The position numbers and the translations under genes are program-made. A stretch of DNA of 23,807 nucleotides, taken from positions 616,077-639,883 of the forward strand of contig BFEA01000414.1 in NCBI GenBank assembly GCA_003427395.1. Direction: 5' to 3'. Source of the DNA: Chara braunii (lineage: Eukaryota; Streptophyta; Charophyceae; Charales; Characeae). Within the stretch, counting starts at the first letter, position 1. Every line of letters starts with the position of its first letter. Under the pieces are notes generated by a model. The model had not been told where the DNA came from. It made no database searches and worked only from the letters and a program-made list of their open reading frames with translations. This document shows, piece after piece, positions 1-8,771 of this stretch.

Positions 1-420
1 CTTGTCTGCCATCGTTGTGACTTATCCTTGCGTCAATTGCGATTGACTGCTGGATCCTGTAGGCCTGTTGTCAACGGCTCTGCTGAGTGTTCAGTCTTGA
101 AGACGTCCATTGTCACCGACACCCATGACNGGTGGGGCGGGGCGAGGAGCGGGGGGGGCAGGGGAGCAGGTGAAAGTGGAAGGAATGGGACAGGGTGGGC
201 GGGGTGGTCATGGTGGGTGAGAGGGTCGTCTGTGACCAGCACAAAATTAGTTGCAAGGTAGGGATCTTCGAACTCCGCGAAGGGCCTGCGTTGCCATGTG
301 GGTTTTGTGGCCCTCCATGGCTTCCAGTGTGCGTTGAGCACTGAGTCCATTTCTGAGATTTTTTATTTTTTTTATTTTTTTTTATTTTATGAACCAATTG
401 AGGTACCGGGGCCATTTACC
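1..420. other. Non-coding, G-rich stretch with single N
   Basis: No gene is recognisable. Bases 130-235 are strongly G-rich on the + strand, with many runs of three or more G, including an eight-G run near 152. This strand could form G-quadruplexes. A single N at base 130 sits at the start of the G-rich part and probably marks an assembly uncertainty. The reading frames here are composition artefacts (G/W-rich on +, P-rich on -). A T-rich tract lies at 359-388. Confidence 0.5.
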
Positions 421-629
421 CAGTTTCAGCTTTGAGAGTATTCTCCAAGATCGTGAACAAGCTACTGGACTTCGGGATAGATGATAAGAAGACTACGAAT
501 CCTTTTTTATGTTCGCTAAACACCTCCTGAAATCCACCGCAATTTTCCAAACACTCAAGTATCTAAGGGATTTCCAACAGATCATAACAAAGCTCACTAA
601 AACTGACTTATTCTCTGACAAACTCATCC

Positions 630-840
630 AGGCCTCACGCCCCCTATCTGCTAGGTTACAGAGCAACGCGACCCACTCCAGCTCCGGCCAGTGTCGTCTT
701 GTGTCAGCAACCGCCAGCTGTCCCTTAGGATGCCCCCGCATAGCATCCCCAGAACTCTCTACAAGGCCTCATGCCCTCACCTTCGGCAAGTTACAGGGCA
801 TCACCCTGGCCCCGGCCAGTGTCGTTCTGACATTGAACAG
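630..840 (+). repeat. Diverged 134-bp tandem duplication
   Basis: The block starting AGGCCTCACGCCC near 630 recurs, diverged, near 764 (AGGCCTCATGCCC). The same order of shared words follows in both: a GTTACAG segment, then CCGGCCAGTGTCGT. The period is about 134 bp. I see no gene here. The frame open across it on the + strand (509-853) has no recognisable motif. Confidence 0.55.
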
Positions 841-1008
841 CCACGAATCTTGAATATAACAGTCTAATTCCAGTGCAGCTTCGTACAAACCACCAACAGA
901 TCCTCAAAGTCCCGAGAGATTCTTCAAACTACTAGGAATAACAAGGGTGCTTGTTTTGAAAAGTCCATAAAGAATCAGGAAAAGTCCCACCAAATACAAA
1001 CAAAGGAT

Positions 1009-1640
1009 ATAGAAATTCCCCCCTGTCCCCCTCGTCCCCCTGCCCCACCGCTGCCTCCACCAAAAAGGACCGCCCCTCATCATGACACTCCTCATCGGCC
1101 CCAACTTGGGACGGACCCGTTTCCACCCCACTCCCACAAAGGCATCCAGTTCCCACCCAAAGTATGCCTCTGCCGACCCCTTGCCCTTGTCTGCCACCAC
1201 TGGGATATTATGCCAACCCATACATCTCCCCCAGCCCCAGAATAGAGCATCCCCCAAAATCTGCCCCGTCTCCCTTCAGGGCAATCAGCTCCCTCCTTGT
1301 GAAGCCCTTGCAGAGTAGAGCTCTCCCCCCCCAAAACCAACCCACCACCCCACCAGAAATAATTTGTTTATGCTTAAGAGGTGAATCAAAATTCCGGACG
1401 TTTCTGTGGATTAGTTCCCCCCCCTCCCCTCCATCTCCCCGTCCCTCCGCTGCCTCCACCGAAAACGACTGCCTTGATCACAAGCTCTCCTTATCGGCCC
1501 CAACTTGGGACATACCTGCTTCCTCCCCCAACTTCCACTAAGGCATCCAGTTCCACCCAAAATATGCCTTAGCCTACCCCTCACCCCTATCTGCCTCCGC
1601 TGGAATATGTGCAAAAATAATTCATTAGTGCGCCCCAAGG
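1009..1640 (+). repeat. C-rich tandem duplication, period about 399 bp
   Basis: Two diverged copies begin around 1009 and 1413. Shared blocks include CGGCCCCAACTTGGGAC (1096 and 1495), GCTGCCTCCACC and AAGGCATCCAGTTCC, followed by a similar A-rich end (ATAATTTGTTTATG against ATAATTCATTAGTG). Copy 1 carries about 130 bp extra (about 1213-1345), so either it gained an insertion or copy 2 lost that part. The proline-rich frames reflect base composition and are not called as genes. Confidence 0.7.
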
Positions 1641-1782
1641 GGAATCAGAAATTAATACTGGAGAAAAAAAAAAACAAGGAATTTAGGAAATAGGATTCCT
1701 AAGATATGAGTGGAAGAATCAAAAATTTCTGAAAATTGTGGTGGAGAAAAGGTAGATGAGATTTCCTTTTTTTTTTGGATTT

Positions 1783-2522
1783 TGCTGATGACGATGAACA
1801 ACACCCTGAAGATGATGATGGTGACGACCAACCTGCTGATGTGAAAAGCAAACAATGCCCTGAAGAGCAACATCTAATGATGACAAACTGATGATGATGA
1901 TGATGGAAGCGATGAGAATGAAGACAGAATGATGATGATGATCATACTAAAGAGCAGCACCAACAACCCCTATGATTACAAACTGATGATGATGATGATG
2001 ATGCACATCGCCCTGTGATGACAACAGGATGATGATGGTGATGATGACGAGCACCTTTGATTATAACCTAATGATGATGATGATAATGATGATGATGATA
2101 GGGATGAGCAACGCCCTATGATGACGAACTTCACCAACCGCGCCCTATGATGGTGAACTATTGATGATGGTAATACAACGATGAGTGACGAGCAACACCT
2201 CTGATGAACGGCTCCTTGATAATGATGATGATGCTAGTGCCGAACAGAAGTGAAGTCCTACGCCTTGATGATGATGACGAGCAGTACCCTGATGATGATG
2301 ATGGTGATGAAGAGCAGCACCCTGATGATGATGACGAACCATTACCGTGATGATGATGTCGAACCACGCCCTATTGATGATGATGATGATGATGACGGGC
2401 AACACTCTGATGATGATGATGAACCATTATTGTGATGATGGTGTCGAACTGCGCCTTGTTGATGATGGTACTGGTGGTGATCAACGCCCCGTTGCTGATG
2501 ACGAGCAGCGCCCTGATTGTGT
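1783..2522. repeat. GAT-rich degenerate minisatellite
   Basis: About 740 bp are dominated by runs of GAT/ATG triplets, punctuated by a recurring GC-richer word close to GAGCARCRCCCTGATGATG (for example near 2105, 2278, 2311 and 2502). The array is therefore an irregular minisatellite with (GAT)n tails, more than a plain trinucleotide repeat. The unit spacing is variable, about 25-60 bp. Frames through it give poly-Asp/Met on + and poly-His/Ser on -, all frequently stopped, so I do not call a protein. Confidence 0.8.
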
Positions 2523-2890
2523 TGACACATCTACTTCCTCATGATTGCAGTCGCCAATACACGCGCACTTCAGTTTACCAAGGGCTGACTCCACTGTACT
2601 CCACAGGCGTCGACATAGCCAACGCCTCTCAGGCCATATCCCACGTGCAAAAACGTAGTGGCAATGGAGTGAGACGTGGAACTCCCAGAAGAAGAAAAAT
2701 GGGAGTTAGTCCATCCACCACATCAGCTTGTGACGTGGCGTGGACAAGCGCCTTCGGTCACTTGTGCGTGCGCAAAGCGTCTGGTTTACAGAAGAGAGTG
2801 CCACTATCGCCACCGCGTGTCGTCACCATGACCCACCTGTGCAATGTCGCAACCAGGGGCGGAGCACAACGCTTATTCGGGTCCTGCCAT
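2523..2890. other. No recognisable feature
   Basis: This is mixed-composition sequence between the GAT array and the LINE fragment. A 156-codon frame (2432-2902, +) starts inside the repeat and runs through here, but it shows no domain, signal or repeat that I recognise. I treat it as chance. Confidence 0.4.
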
Positions 2891-2939
2891 ACTTGGGGAT
2901 AATTGTCGATCATGGTTTGTCTGAGTTCGTGATCATTCT

Positions 2940-3535
2940 TTTCTCGGAAGTCTCGTTTAAAGGATTAGCAGGCTTCTTGTGTGTGGGACCTGATGACGTC
3001 TTCCACCGCCTGTTGTGCTTGCTGCAGTCCACATTTGTGGTCCTTTCGTTCAAAAGAGCATTTGACTGTCCAGGCCAACATAAGGACCTGCAGTCTCATG
3101 TAAGAGAAGAGGTTAGTTGCGAACGGGGACCATTGGGCCAGTCAGTGTTGATTCTTGCCAAGCAGTAGGAGGCCCAGGTCCCATGGAATGTGTGTCTGTG
3201 AGAGAGTGGAATGCTGCATCCCACCACTGCCACAGTTGCTTTACCATCGGGCATGCCAGCAGGCAATGTTCCATTGTTGCTCTAGCGGGCAGCGACGCCC
3301 GCCCACAATATGTGCAAATGGGAGACAACAACCCTTTTTTGCTCCAAGTCCGTCCTTGACACAAGCCAATCCGGGGTGGGGAGGCAACAGTGCAGGATCT
3401 GCCACCGCAGAAATCTGAGATTGGTAGGCATGATCTTATAATACTTGGCCCATGGCAGATGGAGCAGTAACTTCGGGTCCATCGGCGATGTCGTGCGCAT
3501 CGGTCCGGCACCGCACAAGGCAGCACGGGACCCTC
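2940..3535 (-). mobile_element. LINE copy A, 3'-terminal fragment (zinc-finger RT C-terminus)
   Basis: On the minus strand this encodes the last part of a LINE ORF2 in at least three frames. From about 3500 down it reads a segment with CCLPTPDWLVSR, then a cysteine/histidine domain, CTYCGR...MEHCLLACPM, followed by QLWQWWDAAFHSLT. Near 3065 it shows LMLAWTVKCSFER. These blocks align in the same order with LINE copy C at 22990-23380 (HCLLECPIALQIWRWWDAAW and LMVIWQARHSFER). The CxxC...HCLLxCP...WWDA pattern is that of the C-terminal zinc-binding domain of plant-type LINEs. The upstream limit near 3535 is abrupt and borders the structured non-coding block. The copy is 5'-truncated and dead through frameshifts. 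Confidence 0.8.
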
Positions 3536-3960
3536 CCGGCCTCGTTACGTAGGAGTTGGTTTTAATCCTCGTCGCAAAGATACATGGAGCTTCCGCAAGC
3601 CGCTCCGGCCGAGTGCGCCAGCCATACCTCTCTCGAGCCCCTACGATAGGATAGGGCCTACGCGAGGCACGACTTACCTCCACCTTACGGGAGTTGTCAC
3701 CTCCCTTCGGTGGGCGTATCCCCGCCGAGGTACCAGTTCACAGTACGAAAGCTAATCAGTTGCAATCGCAGAGGTGGACCAGCCGAGGGCGTTTCTCGTT
3801 CGCTATAGCATAGGGGGTACGCGCGGTCGTACGCCTCTACCGAACCCGCACGCGAACCGACATCTTGGGGGGTTGAAGTCCCAAGCGCGACCCGTCGTCG
3901 GTTGACTAGGACGTATCCCACACACCACGCTCACACCACTATAAAGAACATAAAAATAAA

Positions 3961-3998
3961 CACACACACAAACACGCGTACATATACATATACAGAAC
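3961..3998 (+). repeat. CA/TA microsatellite-like tract
   Basis: A short (CA)n run from 3961 grades into TACATATACATATACA. It accounts for the V/C-rich frames on the minus strand here. Confidence 0.6.
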
Positions 3999-4232
3999 GA
4001 CACTGAACAAACAACGCGACAACACTCCTAGTCCCTTAGTAGTCATCCCATAACTTTCCGATGCGGAAATCGGATAGGCGACGCGTGCGAGACTTAGTAT
4101 AAAACCGCGCGGGCGCAGGGCTAATTCATATTGATTCGCAATGCAAGCGTACGCAAGCGATCGCAATGATGGCGTACTATGTAGTACCCATACTCACGCG
4201 ATCCTCGTTAATCTCGAGGGTCGAGCTCGACA

Positions 4233-4425
4233 CTCAAGGGGTTTGATCTCTCGACGTTGGACAACCGCCAAATGCAGTTGACAACCACACCCTCTTCTGC
4301 ACCCTGCAGAGAGTGGGTGGTACACAGGTTCATACTTGTGGTGACAATCGTCTCTTATTGCCCTAGAGACTAGCTCCATCATCCGGGGTCTGGAGAGAAG
4401 TCAAGGGGTTTGACTTTGACGGCTG
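4233..4425 (+). repeat. Repeated hairpin word TCAAGGGGTTTGA
   Basis: TCAAGGGGTTTGA occurs near 4234 and again near 4400, where it extends to GTCAAGGGGTTTGAC (5-bp arms). Between them lies an imperfect hairpin centred on TGCACCCTGCA (about 4298-4308), with CCACACCCTC pairing imperfectly with GAGAGTGGGTGG. A 12-bp palindrome, GTCGAGCTCGAC, lies near 4220. Confidence 0.55.
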
Positions 4426-4892
4426 CCATGAACTATAACGTCCAACTATAAAAGTTAATAAGCAAAAATCAATCAGTAAATAAATAAACAACCAACACTC
4501 ATATACCAAGTCAGAACTCAAGATAAAATAAAAGAAGGGGAAACATAAACCCATCAGGTATGCAGATCATGCGTCACATGGTTGTCATACTCACTGCCTT
4601 CAAAGTATGACTCATATACCAAGCTCCAAAAATACTAACCTGCATAAAACACAGGCGCACACAATAGCCACATTGCCATACACCAATGTGGTCAACTTTA
4701 CTGTTCCTTGTAACTCACACCACGCCTCGCACACTCAAGCCCAAGTCATAGTTCAACTCTCCATAAATCTCACACGTTTTTTATAATGGTCATTTTAAGA
4801 GATGTCCGGTTAAAACCCTCAACGAAACATATCAAATCTCGGGACTAAGGCAATCAAGTCGAGGTACAGGTGTAAGTAAAGTTGTGTCGTGA

Positions 4893-4990
4893 GCCGACAA
4901 GTCGGCGATCAACCAACCGACCTGTTATCAGTGATAACAGAAAATGATCCTCGTAGGATCAAGCTGAAGCTAAGTCCAGATCCTGGATCG
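4893..4990 (+). repeat. Four consecutive perfect hairpins
   Basis: In about 95 bp the sequence reads GCCGACaaGTCGGC, then CTGTTATCAgTGATAACAG (9-bp arms, 1-nt centre), then GATCCTcgtAGGATC, then TCCAGatcCTGGA. All arms are perfect. Loops are only 1-3 nt, which favours cruciform or protein-bound palindromes at least as much as RNA stem-loops. Confidence 0.75.
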
Positions 4991-5107
4991 GATGTCCAAA
5001 GAAGGTTTGTATCATAAGACAGGTCAATATTCGAGTTAAATCGTCAATGTCTGGATATCAAATCCCCATGACACGTTCTCACTCAAGACTCTTCTGACAG
5101 CCAAGCC

Positions 5108-5149
5108 TAGGTCTACCTCTAAGCCAGTGCTCAAAGAAAGGTAGACCTA
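5108..5149 (+). repeat. 11-bp perfect inverted repeat
   Basis: TAGGTCTACCT (5108-5118) and AGGTAGACCTA (5139-5149) are exact reverse complements around a 20-nt loop. The pair lies just before the alternating A/B repeat array. Confidence 0.8.
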
Positions 5150-5199
5150 TGGCAAAATCTCCCCCATACAGAGTGGATCGCCAGAGTCGCCACCTGTCA

Positions 5200-5770
5200 A
5201 AATATAAACTATCTCCTCTTAAACTAAGAAAATTTCGGCAGCGCTTCCCGTAGGAAAAGTGTCTTCTCATAATTTATATCAGCCTAAATATGAAAATATG
5301 AATAATCTTCAACCTTCCAAAGCCAAATTTTGTCTAACTCCCTGAATTAACAAAAATTTGGGTAGCACTCCCTTTAGAAAATGAGACTTCCTAGATTTTT
5401 ACTAAGTCATACATACAAAATCAGACAAGCTGAACTTTAAAAAGACAAAATATGACTAACTCCTTGGTTTTGTAGAAATTTCGGCAACGCTTCCCGTAGA
5501 GAAAGTAGCTTACCAAAATTTATACGAAGCCAAGTTCAGAATCTAAAATGACTTTGACTTCTCAAGGTCCAATTTTATCTAACTCCCTGAATTAGCAAAA
5601 ATTTGGGCAGCACTTCCTTTAGAAAGGGGAGACTTTCCATATTTTTACTAAGTCAAAAAGTCAGACAGATTGAACTTTGAGAAGATAAAATCTGAGTAAC
5701 TCCTTGGTTTTGTAGAAATTTCGGCAGCGCTTTCCGTAGAGAAAGTGGCTTACCAAGATTTATACAAGAC
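5200..5770 (+). repeat. Five-unit tandem array, alternating A/B types, about 122 bp each
   Basis: Five related units have cores (AATTT) at 5231, 5355, 5477, 5600 and 5717. Units 1, 3 and 5 (type A) contain AATTTCGGCARCGC followed by YTTCCCGTAG or a close variant. Units 2 and 4 (type B) contain AATTTGGGYAGCACT followed by CCTTTAG. Each core is preceded by an AACTCC word and followed by an A/T-rich tail. Types alternate strictly, so the higher-order period is about 245 bp. Type A cores in units 3 and 5 are enclosed by TGTAgAAAT/ATTTaTACA (unit 5: 5711-5719 with 5758-5766). Type B cores are enclosed by AAAAAT/ATTTTT (5352-5357 with 5395-5400; 5597-5602 with 5641-5646). Confidence 0.85.
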
Positions 5771-6054
5771 CAAGTATAATAAAAAATCCCAGAAAATGTG
5801 AGAATTGACTAAGCAAAATAAACTTGGCTCAGAAAATTAGAGGAATTGAAACTAACTCCTATGGCTAGCACGTGGCGAGCAATTAAAGCAACTACCTATC
5901 AAACTGAAACTCAAACTAAGTAGTAGCCTCACTCAGTCACATGCAGGTCAAACCACAAAGGTAAGTACTCTTACCATCCCAAGGTCAACCTGGACAAACA
6001 ATAGTTCGTAATCTTTCAATGTTTTATCCCTTTATACCCAGCTTACATAAGGCG

Positions 6055-6860
6055 TAAAGTCAGGTCACCCAAACTTATGGGACATGTCTGACCCAGCTAT
6101 TGAGTATACACAGAACAGAGGACACAACTATTTCTCTCTTCTTTTGGGCATGTGACTAGGTCACCCTAGTCGTCCTAAACTGTTTAAGTATCTCAACTTT
6201 ATATAATTATCTGGACTTAGTCTTATAAGGCAGCATATGACTGACCCGGTCAACTTAGCTCGAGGTCCAGCCTGCCCCTTCTTACCATCAGTTTATTTTT
6301 AATTGGTACTCTCTTCAGTTATGACAGGCTATAGCCAGTCCACCCAAACTTATGGGACCCTGTCTGACTAGCCTGTTCTTAAATAAGATAGTAATAAAAT
6401 ATAACCAAATTATAACCTTTGGGTTCAAGCATGTGCGAGGCATTGGGTCAGACTACCTAAACTTATAGAATAGTCTTACTCTCTGCCTGGTTCGTTCCTC
6501 TCTGATCCAATCTGTGCGTGACATCGAGTCGAAGCCACCCAAACTTATGGAATAGCCCGACTCTCTGCCAAAGTTACTCCCTCAGAATAAAAGCAGGAAG
6601 AGGCTGAACCACCTAAACTTATAGAATGGCTCAGGCCTCCTCGTTCATAACCAAAGAAACCGAGAAAGCCCAAGTAAACAAGGCAACCAAGCCACCTGAA
6701 CTTACAGAATGTGCTTGGCTCCTGGAAAGTCAATCACAGACAATCCTCACAAGTCAAAGCAACCAGACCACCCAAACTTATGGGACATGTCTAGTTCTCC
6801 CGGCAGTTCAAAAATAAACATAACACCGGGTCTCCCCAAACTTATGGGGACTTCCCAACC
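6055..6860 (+). repeat. Array of eight two-tier hairpins with constant AACTTA loop
   Basis: The loop AACTTA occurs at 6072, 6347, 6460, 6542, 6616, 6699, 6775 and 6839. Each is clamped by an inner stem whose two sides change together: CCCA/TGGG (three copies), CCA/TGG, CTA/TAG (two copies), CTG/CAG and CCCCA/TGGGG. Seven have an outer stem of unrelated sequence that is still complementary. Examples are AGACTA 6450/TAGTCT 6471, GAGTCG 6526/CGACTC 6558, CCAAGC 6687/GCTTGG 6713 and ACAGGCTA 6324/TAGCCTGT 6369. Spacing is irregular (63-114 bp, plus one gap of 275 bp). The function is not recognised. Confidence 0.85.
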
Positions 6861-7143
6861 TTAATCGACCCAGTCAGACTCAAGCAAAACTGCCTTTCTC
6901 CTAGCCTTCCCCCTGATGCAACCCTTTTTCACAATCTGCTTTCATGCAATCAACAAAACTGAAACTGAGATTAAGCATACATTCCTTTATTTAATCTGGT
7001 TATGTCCTGAAAGTCAAACTGAAAGTCAAGGTAAAGGGGCAGTCAGTATATTCAGTCAAAATATAAAAAGGGATATAGATAGGGACTATAATTGGGTTTA
7101 TAGAGGGGAAGCAATGATTACCTTTCAGTTCCTTGCCTCCTGA

Positions 7144-7241
7144 GTTCTGGCAGAGCTCCCGCAATCGGTGGGTTAACTCCCCACGGAGTCTTGCTGCGGT
7201 CCTACGGGTTGCAATCCCGCCTGCCGCTTTCCTCTCAGAAC
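7144..7241 (+). other. Branched, cloverleaf-like fold (not a tRNA)
   Basis: A closing stem GTTCTG (7144-7149)/CAGAAC (7236-7241) encloses two hairpins. One is GTGGG-ttaactc-CCCAC, which has the geometry of an anticodon arm. The other is nested GCGG...CGGG-ttgcaat-CCCG...CCGC. The fold closes the hairpin-rich block. T-loop and D-arm consensus bases are missing, so it is not called a tRNA. Confidence 0.45.
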
Positions 7242-7249
7242 AGGACTAG

Positions 7250-8560
7250 ACTTAGAGTAAGAAGGGAAGAAGATAATGGGTTTCGGACGCTCGAGATACA
7301 AGAGGGGGACAACTCAACTCCCATGAGAGGGCCTTGAAACCTTCACTCGCCTTAGGGCCCCGCGATGATGGCCAAAACCGCAGCAAAGTGGCCAGACCCC
7401 ACAACAGACTAGCCAACTCGTGACCAAATGCAGAACATCAACGCCCTGACAAACCTCCAATTTGCAGCAACAACCCCCTTCTTACTCTTAAGCATACGCG
7501 TGGATAGCGTTGAGGCAATCAAACGTGGCAACCTGCAACCCGTGGCCACAACTAACACAAACAATGGTCACAAGGAGTCTCAAACGGCCGCAATCAAAGG
7601 TGTTGCCACAACAACCGTAACCTCTACATTGTCGTACCAGATAGCCGCCCCGCTGAGAACTGAGCTATAGTTATCCACAGTCCAAATGTACCACTGCCGC
7701 AACCCTTCTCTGCGCCATAGCATTAAGTAGTCCAGCGCCAGTAATAGCAAGGTGATCAGCGACACCAGTAACAGATTACCCAGCAATTACGGCGGCAAAG
7801 AGTGCTATGTAATGACAATTCAGGTGCAGCAACCGCAAAACAGTAGCATACGACCATAGCAGATTGTGGCTGTGTAATAGCAGCCTTGATGTGAAGGACA
7901 CAACGACACCCGCTGAAAACTTACAGCAAGCATGGGCTAGAGACGACAGGCACGGTCAACATCTCAATGAGCATAATCATCACGAGGAGCAGCATGATGA
8001 CATCGATCAAGCCTTCGACCTCAATCATGACAACAAATCGGAGTGTACGGCTAATCGGCCTCACTCCGTTGCACCGGTTCTCCCTTTCTTAGTGTGTGAA
8101 TGCACCTAGCCGCAAAGTCACCCAGATACGCGTATGTCAGCAAAACAGACTGAGTAAATAGGCACACAAATACCAGGTATGTACCTTCACCCCCTACTTA
8201 CTCCACGTCTCAGACTCGTCCCCCTTTCTCCCCCTTCCCTCCGCAATTTCTTCCCTGCTCCTCACTCCATTCCCCAACGAGTGAATGGATCTGGCCATCG
8301 ACCCCAGTCAGTTTCGTTCAACCTTCGTTGTCTATAGTTCGAGGGGCGGAAACTCCCGACACAACCACTAGTAACGAGCGGGGGGGGCAGAGTGTGACTG
8401 TCAGGTAAATGCCCGTCTTTACCCGCAAGCAACAGATGACGCCTTGATCCAACCTGCTTCACCGTTTACTGATCCGCACCGTAGCCTACTCCTGCAGGAG
8501 CAAACGCACGACGGATGGAAAGACTACGACGCCATAATTGACTACGACGACAACAAAGAC
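7250..8560. other. No recognisable gene
   Basis: The stretch contains short frames only. The longest plausible one, 7864-8109 (+, 81 codons), is His/Asn/Asp-rich, with no signal peptide, membrane segment or known motif. A CAA/GCAACAAC-rich patch lies at 7460-7630. The right end (8200-8280) is C/T-rich. I see no tRNA, splice pattern or transposon terminus that I can defend. Confidence 0.4.
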
Positions 8561-8639
8561 CGTGAGCGATCAGAAAGACTAGCCACGATCACCAAAACAA
8601 ATACTATGGCATTCGTGGGCTCTTCTTGACCACCCAGTA

Positions 8640-8712
8640 AAGATGCAAAAAATGAGAATGAATCTTCCGGTAGAACATGAAGAGATACATTCCCACATTT
8701 GGGGGAGTTTCT
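8640..8712 (-). repeat. Solitary arm of the foldback repeat family
   Basis: On the minus strand this reads ATGTATCTCTTCATG, then TTCTACCGGAAGATTCATTC, then TCATTTTTTGCATC. This is the same ordered set of words as the arms of the foldback element at 12350-12650 (TGTATGTTTCCATG, TTCTAGCGGAAGATTCATTC). Only one arm is visible here, about 3.7 kb from the cluster. Confidence 0.65.
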
Positions 8713-8771
8713 CCCCTCCCCGTGCGCAGCTCTCATTCACCATGCCCCGAATCAATGTCCCCACCGTGAAA

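Larger units (their letters stand above)
3540..7250. other. Non-coding, hairpin-dense block of about 3.7 kb
   Basis: No frame longer than about 75 codons here looks like protein. Perfect or near-perfect stem-loops follow one another closely. Examples are CTTCGGTGGG/CCCGCCGAGG (about 3711), CTTGGG/CCCAAG (3864-3885), GTCAAGGGGTTTGAC (about 4399), a run of four at 4893-4985, and 11-bp arms at 5108/5139. Others are GGTAAG/CTTACC (about 5960), GACTAGG/CCTAGTC (about 6158) and the arrays listed separately. Two repeated hairpin families suggest a single element, or an RNA/ssDNA-active locus. The AATTTCGGCAGC words remind me of motifs in untranslated parts of plant LTR retrotransposons, but this is from memory only. 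I found no terminal repeats, primer-binding site or coding domain to prove that. Confidence 0.55.

Noticed and set aside
1783-2522. Box C/D snoRNAs or hammerhead ribozymes suggested by TGATGA and CTGATGA
   Set aside because: These words are inevitable in a GAT repeat. No paired D box with terminal stem, and no GAAA with helix arrangement, is present.
7144-7241. tRNA-Val(AAC)-like cloverleaf
   Set aside because: The putative anticodon arm has the right geometry, but the T-loop is TTGCAAT and not the TTCRANY pattern. The D-arm lacks the GG pair, and the distance between arms is too long for a class I tRNA.
3540-7250. Complete LTR retrotransposon
   Set aside because: No pair of terminal repeats, no primer-binding site complementary to a known tRNA, and no gag, protease, RT or integrase coding in or beside the block.
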